A stretch of DNA of 64,000 nucleotides from positions 23,718,389 through 23,782,388 of the forward strand of contig NC_081145.1 of assembly GCF_958295425.1 (NCBI RefSeq). The letters are read 5' to 3'. Shown piece by piece: positions 23,983-36,612 of the stretch. Position 1 is the stretch's first letter, and the number at the start of each line of letters is the position of its first letter. The DNA is from Solea solea. Lineage: Eukaryota; Chordata; Actinopteri; Pleuronectiformes; Soleidae. Below the pieces are notes generated by a model. The model was not told where the DNA came from. It searched no databases and worked only from the letters and a program-made list of their open reading frames with translations. Both the position numbers and the translations under genes were made by a program.

Positions 23983-26900
23983 AATTAATGTACATTTTTG
24001 TTTGTTTCGGAGGGAGCTGCAATGAGTTCATGGTGAACAATCCCTCAGCAAACTCACATTTGGACGACGTGGACTGATCCCAGATTTTTAAGCTACTTAT
24101 GCATTGTTGTGATTGCTCGCCGAGTCATAAAGGACTATTGCAAAAACCAAAGGGTTACATTGAGATGTGTCTGAGCACACCATACTTGAATTCAACAACT
24201 GCTCTTGCGCTTCTCTTCTCTCACACTGTGGAGACGAGGGGGGCGGACAAAGAGCGAGGAGTGAGGTTGACAATAGCGGTGATCTACAGTGGACTCTGAA
24301 TTCTGCATGCCACTCTGGTTTGTTTGTTTAACTTGGCAAGGATGTGGATAATGCAGGGTGACATACCTGAGCATACTGTAAGAGCAGCGGGGGGCCCCCT
24401 CGTCGTTTGATGTCAGGCCGGACAGTCGGCGCGGGGTCACGGGATTCCTGCCTGTGTTCATCTGAGCTGCTTTAGCACCAAGGTCAGCGATTTAGTCTGT
24501 CTGATGCAGGTGGCACTTCTTTGGTTTATTACCTTTTTTACGGAGCTCGGCACTGGTGAGGCTATTTCTTGGTAAAGACACTGGTTAGTTATCTTGTAAA
24601 TGTGCAATTGAGAGTCTTTTTAAAAAGCTGAAGTGAGGCACAAACATAAGACTGTACGTGGAAAAAATTGACATAATGAAAGAAAAGTGAAGCCCAACAG
24701 CAGGATGGATGTACCAGTCTGTCAATTTCTCACTTGATTTACAACCGCATTTAAGATTTTCCTTCTTCAATAGAACATGGTGTTAATATTATAATTTATG
24801 TTAAAACAGATGATCAATCACAGATTTGAGTGGACACCAGTGATTAATGGCTGGGATTATCCAGTTCTGGTCAAATTGCAAATATTATGTCAATTGTTTT
24901 GAATAGATAAGGTCTTATGTTTGCAACTTATCTTGACGATGTTGATGGATTTCTCGGGAACTTGACCTGCAATATTCTGTAAATAGCAAACTACCTGTCA
25001 GACTGTGAGTGAGTGGCTCTTTACAGATTTATGTGATCGTACAGTATTTTACCTCACCGCCCCGTCTAATATTACTGTAACGCACGGACAAAATGTCTGT
25101 GAGCAAACGGTTTGAAGCTCCGGCGTCTGTGAAAGTAGCAGAGACGAATGTGCAGTGTGAGTAAGTGTGTGTGTGTGTGTGTTTATCTGACGAAGCTCGC
25201 TCCTGTCATGTTCCGTTTCTGCCGGAGCTACAGTTGAGATGGTATCAGGTGAATTTATGCTGAGTCAGGAATAATGGAGCATTGTCTGAGTGTGCGAGCT
25301 GCGGTTCTCTTCTGTCTCTGTCAAAAGGGGGCAGGATTTTTATTTAGAAAAAACGTCAGGGAGGGAAAAACATCAACGCAGAGGCATCTGAAGGACGTCT
25401 GTCCAGAGGGAGCGAGTGTGAGCTTTGAGCTGCGAGTGAATGCAGCAAAAGAATCTAAATGCTTCCAGGAAAGAGGCTCCGGAGTGACAGGCTGAATACT
25501 GTGATTCATGAGAGCAACTCTGTTTGTGGATGTGATGCAAATGCTTTCCTGATTTCCCCCACATTGATTAACAAGCTCTCAATTTCTGTTCCAATTTCTG
25601 TTCTGATTCACTCATTTTTCTTGGTCGTGAAAGAGATTCTCAGACTCTCTTTTATCAGAGTAGTTGAAATCTCGACATTAGGCCTCCCGGTGGTCACTGC
25701 CATGTTTTCACGACTCTCCCACATGGTCAGACCTCATCAGGATTTGAGTTTGATCGCAAAAATGTATGAATTGATGTTTTCATTCAAATGTAGCTGAAAT
25801 GCAATCAGAAAATCTGTTTTGCCGGAGATTTTTTAATGTTTTTGACACATTTTGACTGATCAGCCTTTATCACATCACTATGATCAGTAAATAATCACTC
25901 GTAGCTTATGTCTTTGTTAATTTAGTCGCAGCGAGGAATTGGTTTTTGCCAAAAATATATATATATAAAAAGGTGCAATTAACTGGGCGAGGTGAATATA
26001 GTTTCTCTTCTTTCTCTTTGATCAAAATGTGCGATCGAAAGCACCCGTTACTGTATTTTTATTTGACTTTATTATTATTGTTATTATTATTATTATGGTC
26101 GTTATGTTATGGAGGACACGAGACTGTCAGCACAACGACCGACTGTTTTGAGTGGTCGATTAAGGCTGAAGTCACGCCGGCTCGCAGAGGCGTGTGGCGA
26201 GTTGATATTGTGCGAACTGAACTTGAGATTGTTTCTTGAACTCGGTGTCAGATTCACTCATAAAAAGCTTGAGGACTCAAAGTCTGTACGAGGAGGAATA
26301 TTATCCTTTTTCGCGAGCTGTAAAAGCTTCAGCGCGGTGTTTTTCGGAGGCAGAGCAGGTTTTATGACACGGCAGTAACTGAGAGAAGGTCCATTGTTCA
26401 TGGTTAAATATGACAGAAATATCACCTTTCAACAGTAAAACCCTTACTTCCTTAATTCCCCATTATGCATTATATGGAGTTCTGAATGGACTGGGTATGT
26501 GTGTCACACTTTTCATTAAGGATCCAGTGTCTGGATTTTGCCATTGTGCTTCTCATACTTGTTCAGCTGGTTTTTAAAATGTGTTGGTTCGCAGGGAGGC
26601 GTGTGTGTGTGTGTGTGTAAGGATCTGGGATCAGAGTGTGTGTGTGAGAGTGTGTGTCCCTGTGTGCCAGCAGCCTTTTGTGTTTCTCTCTCAGTTTTCT
26701 ATTCCTGCACTGAGGGGAGAGTGCTTCCTCTGAGTCCCCCCTCCTCTTTTTTAACATATACCTCACCTTCTGCCTTAGTTCCGATTATTGAAATGATTGT
26801 AAATTAGTTTGAAACAAGAGACTTCTCCAATCATTTGTTTCTGAAAAAAATATGATGAGTAAAGTATAAAAAAAATAATAATACTATATTACAAATGGTT

Positions 26901-27373
26901 TTCCTTTTATTTTTGTACGTATGTGCTGTGCACAGCAGTCGACTGTATTCCTGAGATGATAATAAAAGATGTTTTGTAAAAAAAAGAATTGTCTTGATGT
27001 GCTTTATAACTGGGGACATTCATTATGAGAGCCTGGGAAAATGTTAAACCTTGAGCCAAAGTCATGCTCAGTGCATTACCATGACTTGGTAGGTGGCGCC
27101 CCCCTCTGGCGGAGCTTAGCAACACACACAGAACAAGGTCAAGCGAATACTCGACTGAAAATAAACTGAAACTGAAACAAAGGTTAATGCAAATTGTGGT
27201 AACACTTATTTTGTGGGTTGTCTATGTAATAAAATCCCTGCACATAACTATATACAGTAAAATAACATTACATACAGGTGGATATTGGAGTATTCAATTC
27301 AAAATAATCCACATTAATAAAATTAGTTAGAATTTCTTGAAACTTCTGTTTACAATACATTGTATTTAATGAC

Positions 27374-27420
27374 GAGGACAGGTGAATAATGATGACAGGT
27401 GAATAATGAGGACAGGTGAA
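27374..27420. repeat. 17-bp tandem repeat, about 2.8 copies
   Basis: GAGGACAGGTGAATAAT, GATGACAGGTGAATAAT and GAGGACAGGTGAA lie head to tail. Each unit contains ACAGGTG, which includes a CAGGTG E-box. Confidence 0.85.
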
Positions 27421-27589
27421 GTGGCGCTTATTAAGGTCCCTGAGTGAGTGAGAAAGTTAAAGAATTTGTGACCTTTGACCCCTTTTGACTGATACATTAT
27501 GTGTTTACATATTTTATTTTGTCAGCACTTTATTTTGCAAAGGTTTGCCTTTAATTAACAATTAACAAACTAACAATTAAGTACCTTTT

Positions 27590-27768
27590 ATTTGTGTTAG
27601 TATTTTGTCAGAAATGACAAAAGTACATTTTAAACAACATACTTTTTTTTAACTTTAACTTGAGTGCATTTTTAGACCAGTACTTTTACCTGCACTTAAG
27701 TAAAAGTTTAGCAAAATAGTGGTACTTTTATTTGAGTAGAATAGCTCAGTACTATTTCCACCTCAAAA
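27590..27768. repeat. Interspersed repeat (ACTTTTACTTGAGTA type)
   Basis: Words such as GTACTTTTACCTGCACTTAA, GTAAAAGTTTAGC, TTTATTTGAGTAGAA and CAGTACTATTTCCACCTC match a pattern repeated in many fish genomes. Boundaries are approximate. Confidence 0.55.
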
Positions 27769-28044
27769 ACCTACAATCTTTTAATCTCAGCTATTCAGGT
27801 TTTCACTAAAAGAAGAACTGTTTTTTTTTAATGAGGTCAAACCTTCATGAATGAGTTTGCACAGCGTTCAGACAAAGACAGGTACAGGATGTGCGTATAG
27901 GGAGGTGCAGTCTGTGGAAGTGTGGGCAAGTAATTAACTGAGTCACTCAGCTGTGACACAACATTCACCAGTGATTCACTCTGTTCTCAATTGTACTGAC
28001 CTGTGGTAACGATTAGGGTTAAAAACTAATTTGGATTAAAGTGC

Positions 28045-28079
<35 letters not shown>

Positions 28080-28433
28080 GATGGACTGAATTGAAGTTAA
28101 AACAGTCTCTGCGTATCTTCTATCGGTTTAAACAAAGTTTGAGCAAAGACTAAATAATGATGGCCTACCTTGGCAGAAACAAAAAGTACTTCATGCACAT
28201 CGTTCAACACTGTGTCTCGCTGGTTGGAGCCAACATGAATTCCAACCCTTAACCAGGCAGCCTTTGAGTCATTTTGTAAATGAGTTAGCCAGTTAGTTTA
28301 TCGACCCTCTGCTTAAATAGACCGCCTGGACTTTCTCCTCCTCCATTATCTGCCCACACAAACACGATCCCCGAGGCATTCACGCAGCTACAGTGAAGAG
28401 AGCAAAGAGAGGACAGCATCCCCTCCGCTGAAC

Positions 28434-29676
28434 ATGAGACCGGCGTTCTTCTCGCTCACCCTGACTGCCTGTGTGTGTGTGTCTGTAATGGTGGATTGTA
28501 GACCAAGGGTCCAGGACACAGAGCATCTTCCACATCATCATCATCATCAGCACATCGGAGGGGCATCTGCTGACACGGGACATTTTTACTCTGAACTAAG
28601 CGGATCAATAAAACGGGTTCACAGAAAATATCTGGGTAAGGTTTGCCTGAGGTTAAAAACAAATTGTTTAATTAATCTCAGGGAATGAAGCCTATTGAAA
28701 AGTATGTGCACTGACTTTTGTTTCCATTTTAGTTGAATTTGTCAGTGTATTATCTTTCTTTACAGATATGTGCATGTAAAAATTATAAAAATGTTTCGAC
28801 AAATGAAATGTATAAGCTGCATCGTGAAGGGTAAATCATTTATGAATCTAAAGCATATCATATTTTTATCATATCATCAATACAAAACAAAAATAACAGA
28901 AATTCTGGCTGCAAGGAATGTTGCTGTACAAATAAAATAAACACACTGCATATGCAATAGATAGTGAATATGTTAATATTACTATTACTTGGTGACCAAC
29001 GAGAAAATGTTTGAACCCTTTTTTTTTCTCTTCTCACAGTTGTTTTGCCAGTAACAACAGATACAAGCAACATTGTGTCAATATTTGACTTGAGAAGACA
29101 ACGGTACCTCTGTATGAACCTAAAGAAAGAGCTGTACGTCTCTGTGAGTATTTAACGAGAACTTTTTCAATGAAGCCAGTAAATTGCTGCAAGGGGGTGG
29201 GAAGAAAAATAAAAAGTAATTGTGTGTTTTTGCCCCTTCACCCCCCCCCCCCCCCCCCCCCCACCCCCACCAAACAGAGGCACATGGACAAAGAGGACTG
29301 CCTCTTCCAGCACATTTTTTTAGACCTGCTGAGCCACTATGACACGTTTTACTCTGCAAGTGGGGGCAAGCTGCTCAAACTGGAGCGAACTATAGACTCC
29401 TCGGCTCTGCTGCACAGATTCCTGGGTCCCTTGGTAAAGAGGCAGAGAAGGAGCGAGGAGGTGAATCCCTCCGACCCTTTAAGAACACACACGCTTCCCT
29501 CACATTCAGCCAAAGACCACAAGGAAGAATCCCTCGGGCAGCCTGAGCAGGACCAGGCCGGCGCCGTGTCCAAGCAGACCATCAACTCGTGTGACGACCC
29601 CCTGCGCGTCCTACACTCAAACGGCCCCGTCAGTCCCGTCAAGACTAATATCGCAGACCAGGCAGAACATGAATAA
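28434..29676 (+). CDS. fgf23: Fibroblast growth factor 23 (divergent)
   Basis: Exons are 28434-28635, 29040-29143 and 29278-29676, giving 234 aa (human 251). Exon 2 is 104 nt with phases 1 and 0, the same as in fgf6 exon 2 in this window. It is an endocrine FGF that acts through FGF receptor plus Klotho to lower phosphate and vitamin D. Seen: a signal peptide (residues 1-22), RYLCMNL at 89-95 and KEDCLFQH at 107-114. C92 and C110 have the same spacing as the human disulfide C95-C113. A furin-type RQRR ends at R160 followed by SEE (human RHTR then SAE). The C-tail has DPL motifs at 168 and 209. The N-terminal third is strongly diverged, with a run of five His at about residues 34-38. Lying between fgf6 and tigar supports the name. 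Divergent FGF21-like ligands are the alternative, but the cleavage site and long tail argue for FGF23. Confidence 0.9.
29241..29262 (+). repeat. C22 homopolymer at the fgf23 exon 3 acceptor
   Basis: Twenty-two consecutive C form most of the pyrimidine tract of the 134-bp fgf23 intron 2. They end 14 bases before the AG at 29276-29277. Confidence 0.9.
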
Positions 29677-30409
29677 GATACTGAACATGGAAATGAAACA
29701 AACAGGACGCTTTAAAGTTCGGAAAACTCACTGATGTATGTTTTAACAGCATGGACCGACGTTGTCCATGCAGTTGTGGACTGCAGTTTTCAGCGAGAGC
29801 CACAGAATAACATATGGGGGAGTGTGAGGCCCACATTCAAGGCTGGTTTGTCATTACCTGAGGTCACATGAGCGCATTACATGTCTTAGACAAAAAAGAG
29901 ATTTCTTTTAGAAAATCTTGTTCTGATTGTTTGTTTTTAATGTTACTATCGTGCCAGGTAATGTTCTCACGAACCTCGTTACATCACAGTGGTAGTCGGC
30001 TCTGTTTGAACAGCGGAATGCAGGAGAAGTTTGGCAACATTCGACATAATCGTGAGGCGAGTTTGGGCCGAAGTCCCAAAGTTCTTTCACCTCCTTTGTC
30101 AGTTAAATTTTAAACCTTTTGACCAGAATGGGGCAATGTTTATTTTGCATATGTAAGAAAAAAAAATGCTGTAAGTAATCTGTAAGTAATTATGAATATT
30201 TATACATAAATCTAGTGCATACTGGTGTAAAAAACACAAAAAATATTTTCATTAACAGAATCAAATAATGTCAGGTGCTGGACACCAATAGTTACAGCAA
30301 TAATAAAAAAGGTATTTATTTATTGAAATGTGTTTGTATTGAAATTACTTTCTTTCTCGTCTATTGTTTTATTATTTATACATTTCATGTTGTATTATAT
30401 GGAAATAAA
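29677..30409 (+). other. fgf23: fgf23 3'UTR with two candidate polyadenylation signals
   Basis: After the TAA at 29674-29676, AATAAA occurs at 30302-30307 and 30404-30409, both in an AT-rich setting. Downstream TGTTTGTATT (after the first) and CTGTTACCTGTC (after the second) are possible GU elements. Confidence 0.5.
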
Positions 30410-31094
30410 TAAATGGTTATTACTATTCTGTTACCTGTCTACTTGTATTTTTGTCTGATAGTGAATTTGATTTGGAGACGACATTTTTTGCTCCCATTAG
30501 CATCTCCATTACACAGCAGCAACTCTAGGCTTATTTCAAGTCTATCACCAAAAAAAAGCTCAGATCTCAGATAAAAGTAACTTCTTTTTCATATGGGAAT
30601 TAAAAGAATCTGGGTCTCGTTTCCTTTCCTCTCTGATGTTCACAAGTTCATTGAAGCTACTTAAAACAAGTCTCAGATACTGTTTTTTCAATATTTATAA
30701 TGAGGAAACCAACAACCTGACAGGTGACCTTATTCTGAATAAGGATTGTTCAATTGATGTTGTTTAAACAAGCTGCCAATAGAATATTTTCTTTATTTTT
30801 TTGTTTACATGTCAAAACAGGACATAATCGGTGCTTCTTCACTTGATCAGAATTGTCTTTGTTGTAACTCAACATGCAGTAAATCCCAAAGATAGCTTTT
30901 GGTAAAACCATGAAAATAAACAGCATAAAACAACACAAAAGTATGTAAGTATGAGTGTTTGTTTAAGTTGTTCATGTCAGTGGGAATAAAATAATTAGAG
31001 TAAGTGATCACGGTAGAATCCACTGCTATGGAAACTCCAACAGGACATTATAATCTCATGAAGACTAACAGATTATAGTTTTACTGCTTTATTT

Positions 31095-31290
31095 AGCCAA
31101 TTCCAGCTGACACATGGGGGAAAGATGGGGTCATATCCTGGACAGGTCACCAGTCCATCACAGGATGGACACACGGAGACAAACAACCATTCACACACTA
31201 CGGTCAATTCACAGTGTCCAATTAACCTCTGCGTTTTTGGACTGTGGGAGAAAACCGGGATTCGAACCGGCGACCTTCTTGCTTCACACT
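31095..31290 (+). repeat. Interspersed retroelement fragment
   Basis: GACAGGTCACCAGTCCATCA, followed by ACGGTCAATTCACAGTGTCC, TTTTTGGACTGTGGGAGAAA and GGATTCGAACCGGCGACCTT, is a string seen repeatedly in teleost genomes and probably derives from a LINE or SINE. The family was not verified. Confidence 0.6.
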
Positions 31291-31764
31291 GAGAGTGGAA
31301 AAAGTGCAGTAGAGAAAACACGCACCTCTGGAAAACATGAGGTCTTGACACGCGATTGTCCTTGTTAATTCACAACAATGAAGGAGTCACTGATTTGCAC
31401 AAAGTCAACAGAGCTGCAGTTCCGCTCCGTGTTCCTACGCAAAAAAATCTGTCAACTGTTGGGCGATAAATATAGAAACACGGACTCATCAGATTACAAA
31501 GCTGCCTACGTTTACAGTAATGAACAACCAGACTGACACAGAGTGATGACATCGCACTGCAACACACACACACATTTACACAGCCTGAGGTCAAGCGAAA
31601 CTGCTCAAATCATGAATCTGCATTTAAATCCGCAATACTGAAAAAATATTTTGTTTTAGGTCACTGCATACAATGATGAAGATGCAGTTATCTTCATCAC
31701 ATAATTCATATAAGTCGTTTCTTAAGTATTCTTAAAAAGCCTTAAAATAACATGGAAAAGCATG

Positions 31765-31985
31765 ACAAGGCAGCCCATGGCCAAGTGGAAAGGGAACTTG
31801 GCTTGTAACCGGAAGGTCGCCAGTTCAAGTCCCCACCAGATCAAAAGGGCTGGGGTACCCCTGAGCAAGGTACCCAACCCCCACTGCTCCCCGGGTGCTA
31901 TCTCAGTGTGGCAGCCCACTGATCCTAATTCTAGGATGGGTCAAATGCAGAGAAATTATTTCCCTAAGGGGATTAATTTAGATTT
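31765..31985 (+). repeat. tRNA-derived SINE
   Basis: The head has an A-box-like TGGCCAAGTGG and, about 40 bases on, a B-box-like AGTTCAAGTCC. A non-tRNA body follows (CTGAGCAAGGTACCCAACCC, CCCCGGGTGCTATCTCAGTG), ending with CTAAGGGGATTAATTTAGAT. This is the structure of a tRNA-headed SINE. Confidence 0.65.
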
Positions 31986-32157
31986 GGAAGCATGAAGTGC
32001 ATCATGAGATTGGAGGTGGGCAGGTTTGTTCCTTTTAGTAATATCACATACACAGATATTAAGGTTTGAGCTACTTTGTTGGATGTTGTCTTTTGTTGTC
32101 CGTCTCTTCCTCATCTCTGCCCCTGCTAGTGACATGTTATATAATAATTATCTTCTT

Positions 32158-32163
32158 TTTATT
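32158..32163 (-). terminator. tigar: Candidate polyadenylation signal for tigar
   Basis: AATAAA on the minus strand, about 195 bases after the tigar stop codon. Another lies at about 31088. Neither has a strong GU element. Confidence 0.35.
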
Positions 32164-32355
32164 ATCTATTTAATGACAATGAGCTATCATCTATTGAAGT
32201 ATGGGCTGAGTGCTGCTTGGTGTAAACTCATGTTCTTGTTTTCAGTTATCAGTTTAGGGAGTGTTTTCTCCTTATGATTTTATTCTGTACATAATTTCAT
32301 CTGGGAAACACTTTGTGCTCCAGCTTAAAAAGTGCTATTGAAATAAAAACGATTG

Positions 32356-35300
32356 TTATAACTGTTTAACGTGGTCTCCCCTGTGGACAAACACACAGTG
32401 GATCCCCGACAATGTGAACCTGCCGCCCTCTTTTCTCACGGTGAGTACAAACCGACAGAGACCGGTGTTTGGACTCAACGAGAACATTGTTGCCACGTCA
32501 CAACCCTGAGGCAGAGAACAATGTAACTCCTCCACAAAGTAACGCACTGCCACGCACATGTAGGCTCCGTGAGTGACGACTAGAGCGTGGACCGGGACGC
32601 CCCTGACGCCGTCGTCCGGCTTCCCCTCCGCCGTGGACGAGCGCGCCTCGTCCTCCTCTCTGTCCGTCTGTCCCCAGTGTTCACCGCCAACCTGCTGGAG
32701 CATTTTCTCCACAAACTCTTTGACCCGTTCCTTCACCTGAACAGAGCAGAAGTCTGTCACCTCACTTGTTTCTATGCTGTCAACATAATGAGACGTGATT
32801 TCATGCAAATGTGAAGGGGTTTAAAAGTTAAAGGTCATCCGGTTCAACACAACACAACATGGAACATCACAACCGTTTCCTGTCACAAACACAAACACAC
32901 ACACATGCCAACTCCAGTTTCACCCTGATGCAACAATCTGTAACTTGTAGAGGGAGGGAGGCCTCTCGCTGAAAGGGATTGGGGCGCTGTGTGCTTACGT
33001 CAAATCTATCTTTGTACACCTGCATCATCATCATCCTCATCATCCTCGTCATGTGCAGGTCACGTACTGGGTTTAACTAGAGTTAACATCCAAGCTAAGA
33101 TCTAATGAATGAAGCCTGGCGAGGTATCGCTGAAATAGAACAACCCCCTCCCCCCCACAGCAGGTCCACTCACACAGCCTCTAACACACATAACACAAAG
33201 CTAAGTGGTGACTTTTTAATCAGAGACTGTGACGCACACACTTGGTTATGTACTTTGACCCACAACCCCACCTTTAATTCCCGCCAACTGCTTCAGCAGA
33301 TGCACAAGAAACACACACATGTCAAGTGGATGCAAAGAGGCCATGACACTGACTGCATTTACATCCCTGCAGAGACAGTGGTTCAATCAGGAGATTAGCT
33401 TTTTCTGCCACCTAGTGGTACTTTGTGCGAATTACATCACATGTGCAGACAAATCTAATGTCGTTTCTGTAGTGACAGTTCCATTTTTCAAAAAGCATCG
33501 ATGATCTTATCGTTTAAACTCACAACTAAGAGAAAGAAAGATATTTTGTGAGGTGGAATTTTAATTGACATTGTATGTAATAATTACTTTTTTAAATAGT
33601 TGTGGTTTCACAGGCTACGGGTCTTCTAGTTTCTCAGTTTCCTCTGTTCAAAAGCCATAAATGAAATTAAATCTGCAAGTAAATGTACAAAATCTATAAA
33701 CACACAGTCCTTACTGCTTATAAGCGACCTACTTTTGTATAATTGTGTTATTAATCATTATACAAACTGATTTGTACCCTATTTGAACAAGCCACACATA
33801 TTTATAACAGAAATAAATGCATTTTATAGCTTCAGAGGTAGATAATTAAATCAAACAGAAGTAATCGTTAATATTGTAATAGTAATAACTATGACTGGAT
33901 GTAAATGTGCAGAAAAAAGTTAAAACTTTGAATAAAAGCCTTGATAATCTCATCCTTTAAACTCACAACTAAAAAAAGACAGGTTGAGCAGAATATTATA
34001 TAATAGTAATGGGAAGAATAGTATTTACTATGAATTTGAAATAGTTTTGTTTTTAAGTGCTGAGGTTTTGAGATATCCACCACCAGACCATTTTTCTTTT
34101 CACCTAATATAACTGTAGTTTATTCGCAAACTCCAAAATGATATGTACAAAATGAAATAGTAATATATTTTTCAGCTTTGGTTAGTAAGTTAATATCGAT
34201 TTTAAAAAAACAACCCACCACTTTGTGTCTCACCTGCTCCTGAGTCTCTCCCTCTGGAGGAGTGAAGCCTGGAAAAGTCTGACCGGCTGCTCGGGCCATT
34301 TCTTTCACATCCTGCACTCGTCCACCCTCTGCTGTTCCAAAGCTCTGAAAGAGTCATTTATTCCATACATTACAGCAATTTATAGACATTAAGTACATGT
34401 CTTTGTTGTCTTTGTTTGGTGACACTCACTATTTCTTTAAGCAAGGGGTCACATGACATCTGGAGACCGGAACAACTATTATTGTGTTTCATTATTGTTT
34501 CAGCAGTCTGGAGGAAAAAAAAAACACACACAAAAACAATCATTTATTTACACGTTACACTCTTGTCCTTGCCAATTTCCATTTACAAAGTGAGGCATTA
34601 AGATAAAAATGGATTTAAAGCATACAAGAAAATGTACAGGAAATAGAAAACCTACTAAATTTGTCATTTTTCATCTTCAACATCATCCCAATACAAAACT
34701 AGAGCACTGTACCTGTTTGGCTCGTAGCATATCGCTGGCAAAGACGTTGCTGAACATGACGTCTTTCAGGTAAATACCTGCAGCCTCCGCCTGCTGCAGC
34801 CCGATGTCAGACAGAGGTGCATCGATCGCCTGGCCTGAGATGTGAGAAATGAGGAGGGGGATAAATGTGAGATGAAGAAATGCAGCAGAGTGAGACCTAC
34901 ATAGTTGCAATGATTTAAATTTGTACTGATATTGTGGATTATACTCAACCTTGCAGAAGGCCTTGTTTGTTGTAGTGTGTTTCCCCACTGCAAAACACAA
35001 CGACAAAAACAGTTATTAAAGAAGACTCCAGTATCAAACCTCTTGTTTGATTAACATGTAGAGAAGTGATCATTTCATCTCTTTGGTCACAGTTTAAGTT
35101 TGAATAAAGTGGCAGAGCTTTTCTGTGTGTTTTTGCATCAAAGTAAAACACATTTTCAAATTTCCAACAAAGGATTTACTGTCATGCTCATTTTACTTCT
35201 CAAGAATATCCTGTATCTTAATCCTGCTCTGAAAGTGTATTGCTCAACACACATTCAGTTAGATAGACGTCAAAACCTGGGTCCTGTTACTTTAGAACAG

Positions 35301-36612
35301 TGAGAAACAAATTCTCGCGCCTGTGTGACAGTGGTTGTGTTGTTCTGTTACCTCTGCCAATGAGATTATGGTTTTGTATTTGTGTTTGTCTGCGAGCAGC
35401 AGAGCTCAAAAAGGTTAAGAATGAATTTTGATGACATTATTTGGGATTGTAGATTATTAGATATCAGTGGAAATCACTACACGGTAACTTAAGCAGCCAT
35501 AGCAGAGGTTTGTGCATTTGTATTTTATTGCTTTGTTTTTATTGTGAGGCCAAGGGTGATATCTTCTACTTGCTTGTAGGTATTAAATTTAGGAGGAAAA
35601 GACAAAGTCCTTACTGTTGGATTACCAACTTTCTTTAAATAATTAAGGAAATGAAAGAAATGAAGATAGAATGGTACCATAAATAAACCACTGTGGCCCA
35701 CAGGTGGGCCTTGGAGGTACTGCAGATAGTCCTCAAAGAGGAATATAAAACAATATTTCCATTTCCAAGCATAATGGTCTTTCTTCTTGGAAAGAAAAAT
35801 CTACTTTAATATAAAAATATGATGTGGTGGTGGCTTACAGTGATGCGATGAGGTTGCATCTTCATATTACGAGGTGGCAAAATGTCCTGATGTACAGTTT
35901 TATGTGTCACCTAGATAAGTCAGGGGAAAAAAAGCTTTTACTTAAAGATTAAAATGTTAAAGAGCTGCTTTCCTGATTCATTTAGGATTGCTTCTAAAGC
36001 CTGAATTTTATGAATATTTCAAGGTACAATGTGTTAAATTCAGCAACATTTATTGGTGAAATTGCATGTTTAGCTAAATATCATGAATATAACTGTCAAT
36101 ATGTTGCAGAACCAATTAATCAATTCAAGTAGCATCAAAACTCAAACTTTTATTAGTTTGTCCATTGTGGGCTTCTGTAAAAACACGGTGGTCCATAAAT
36201 GGTGGTAGATTGTACACTTGTTCTTTTTTTAATAAAGTTTATATCAGGGGGTATCAGGTCATATATTGAAAACGCTTGCATTTACCACGGATATTTCCTG
36301 CTGGCTGTGTGTGAAACTGTTCTTATTTACAGTTTGTTATGACGCTACACGACTGACTATTATCAGTGTGCCGGTGATGTTAGCAGCTACACGTGACACC
36401 TGCTAATGTAGCATGAAGCTAAAACACACACACACACACACAGAGAGAGAGCGACATTTAATGCCACAGCAGTTTTCTCTGTTTATGTGAACATAGTCAG
36501 GTCCACAACACAGATTATTAGCAACGTATTTAACATGAATATATGGTAGTTTAAAATTAATTTAATGAACTTACTGTCGAACAAGTGTCAGCCCAAACCT
36601 CAGCGCTTTCAT
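32356..36612 (-). CDS. tigar: TP53-induced glycolysis and apoptosis regulator (fructose-2,6-bisphosphatase-like)
   Basis: Six exons on the minus strand: 36612-36575, 34987-34950, 34834-34713, 34507-34430, 34344-34234 and 32736-32356. Phases agree throughout and give 255 aa (human 270). It is a histidine phosphatase that removes phosphate from fructose-2,6-bisphosphate (and related sugar phosphates), lowering glycolysis and favouring the pentose phosphate pathway. Exon 1 encodes only MKALRFGLTLVR and the start of the catalytic histidine codon. RHGE places the phospho-accepting histidine at H13. The acidic residue of the LLKE segment is E91, and the second histidine is H185 in VVTHGAYM. GETQEQ (residues 124-129) matches the human GGETLDQ region. 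The loop before THGAYM is acidic and shorter than in human. The start codon has A at -3. It lies tail-to-tail with fgf23 and downstream of ccnd2 on the same strand, as in human. Confidence 0.93.

Larger units (their letters stand above)
23983..28433. other. fgf6-fgf23 intergenic region
   Basis: No recognisable exon on either strand. It contains TG and AC microsatellites (25164-25182, 26599-26618, 28051-28077), a TTA run (26075-26096), a 17-bp tandem repeat (27374-27420) and an interspersed repeat (27590-27768). The last 130 bases are the presumed fgf23 promoter and leader, with a weak TATA-like TTAAATAG at 28313-28320. Confidence 0.45.
30410..32157. other. Convergent spacer between fgf23 and tigar
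   Basis: No exon recognised. The fgf23 (+) and tigar (-) 3' ends face each other here. The spacer carries two repeat insertions (31095-31290 and 31765-31985) and otherwise AT-rich unique sequence. Confidence 0.5.
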
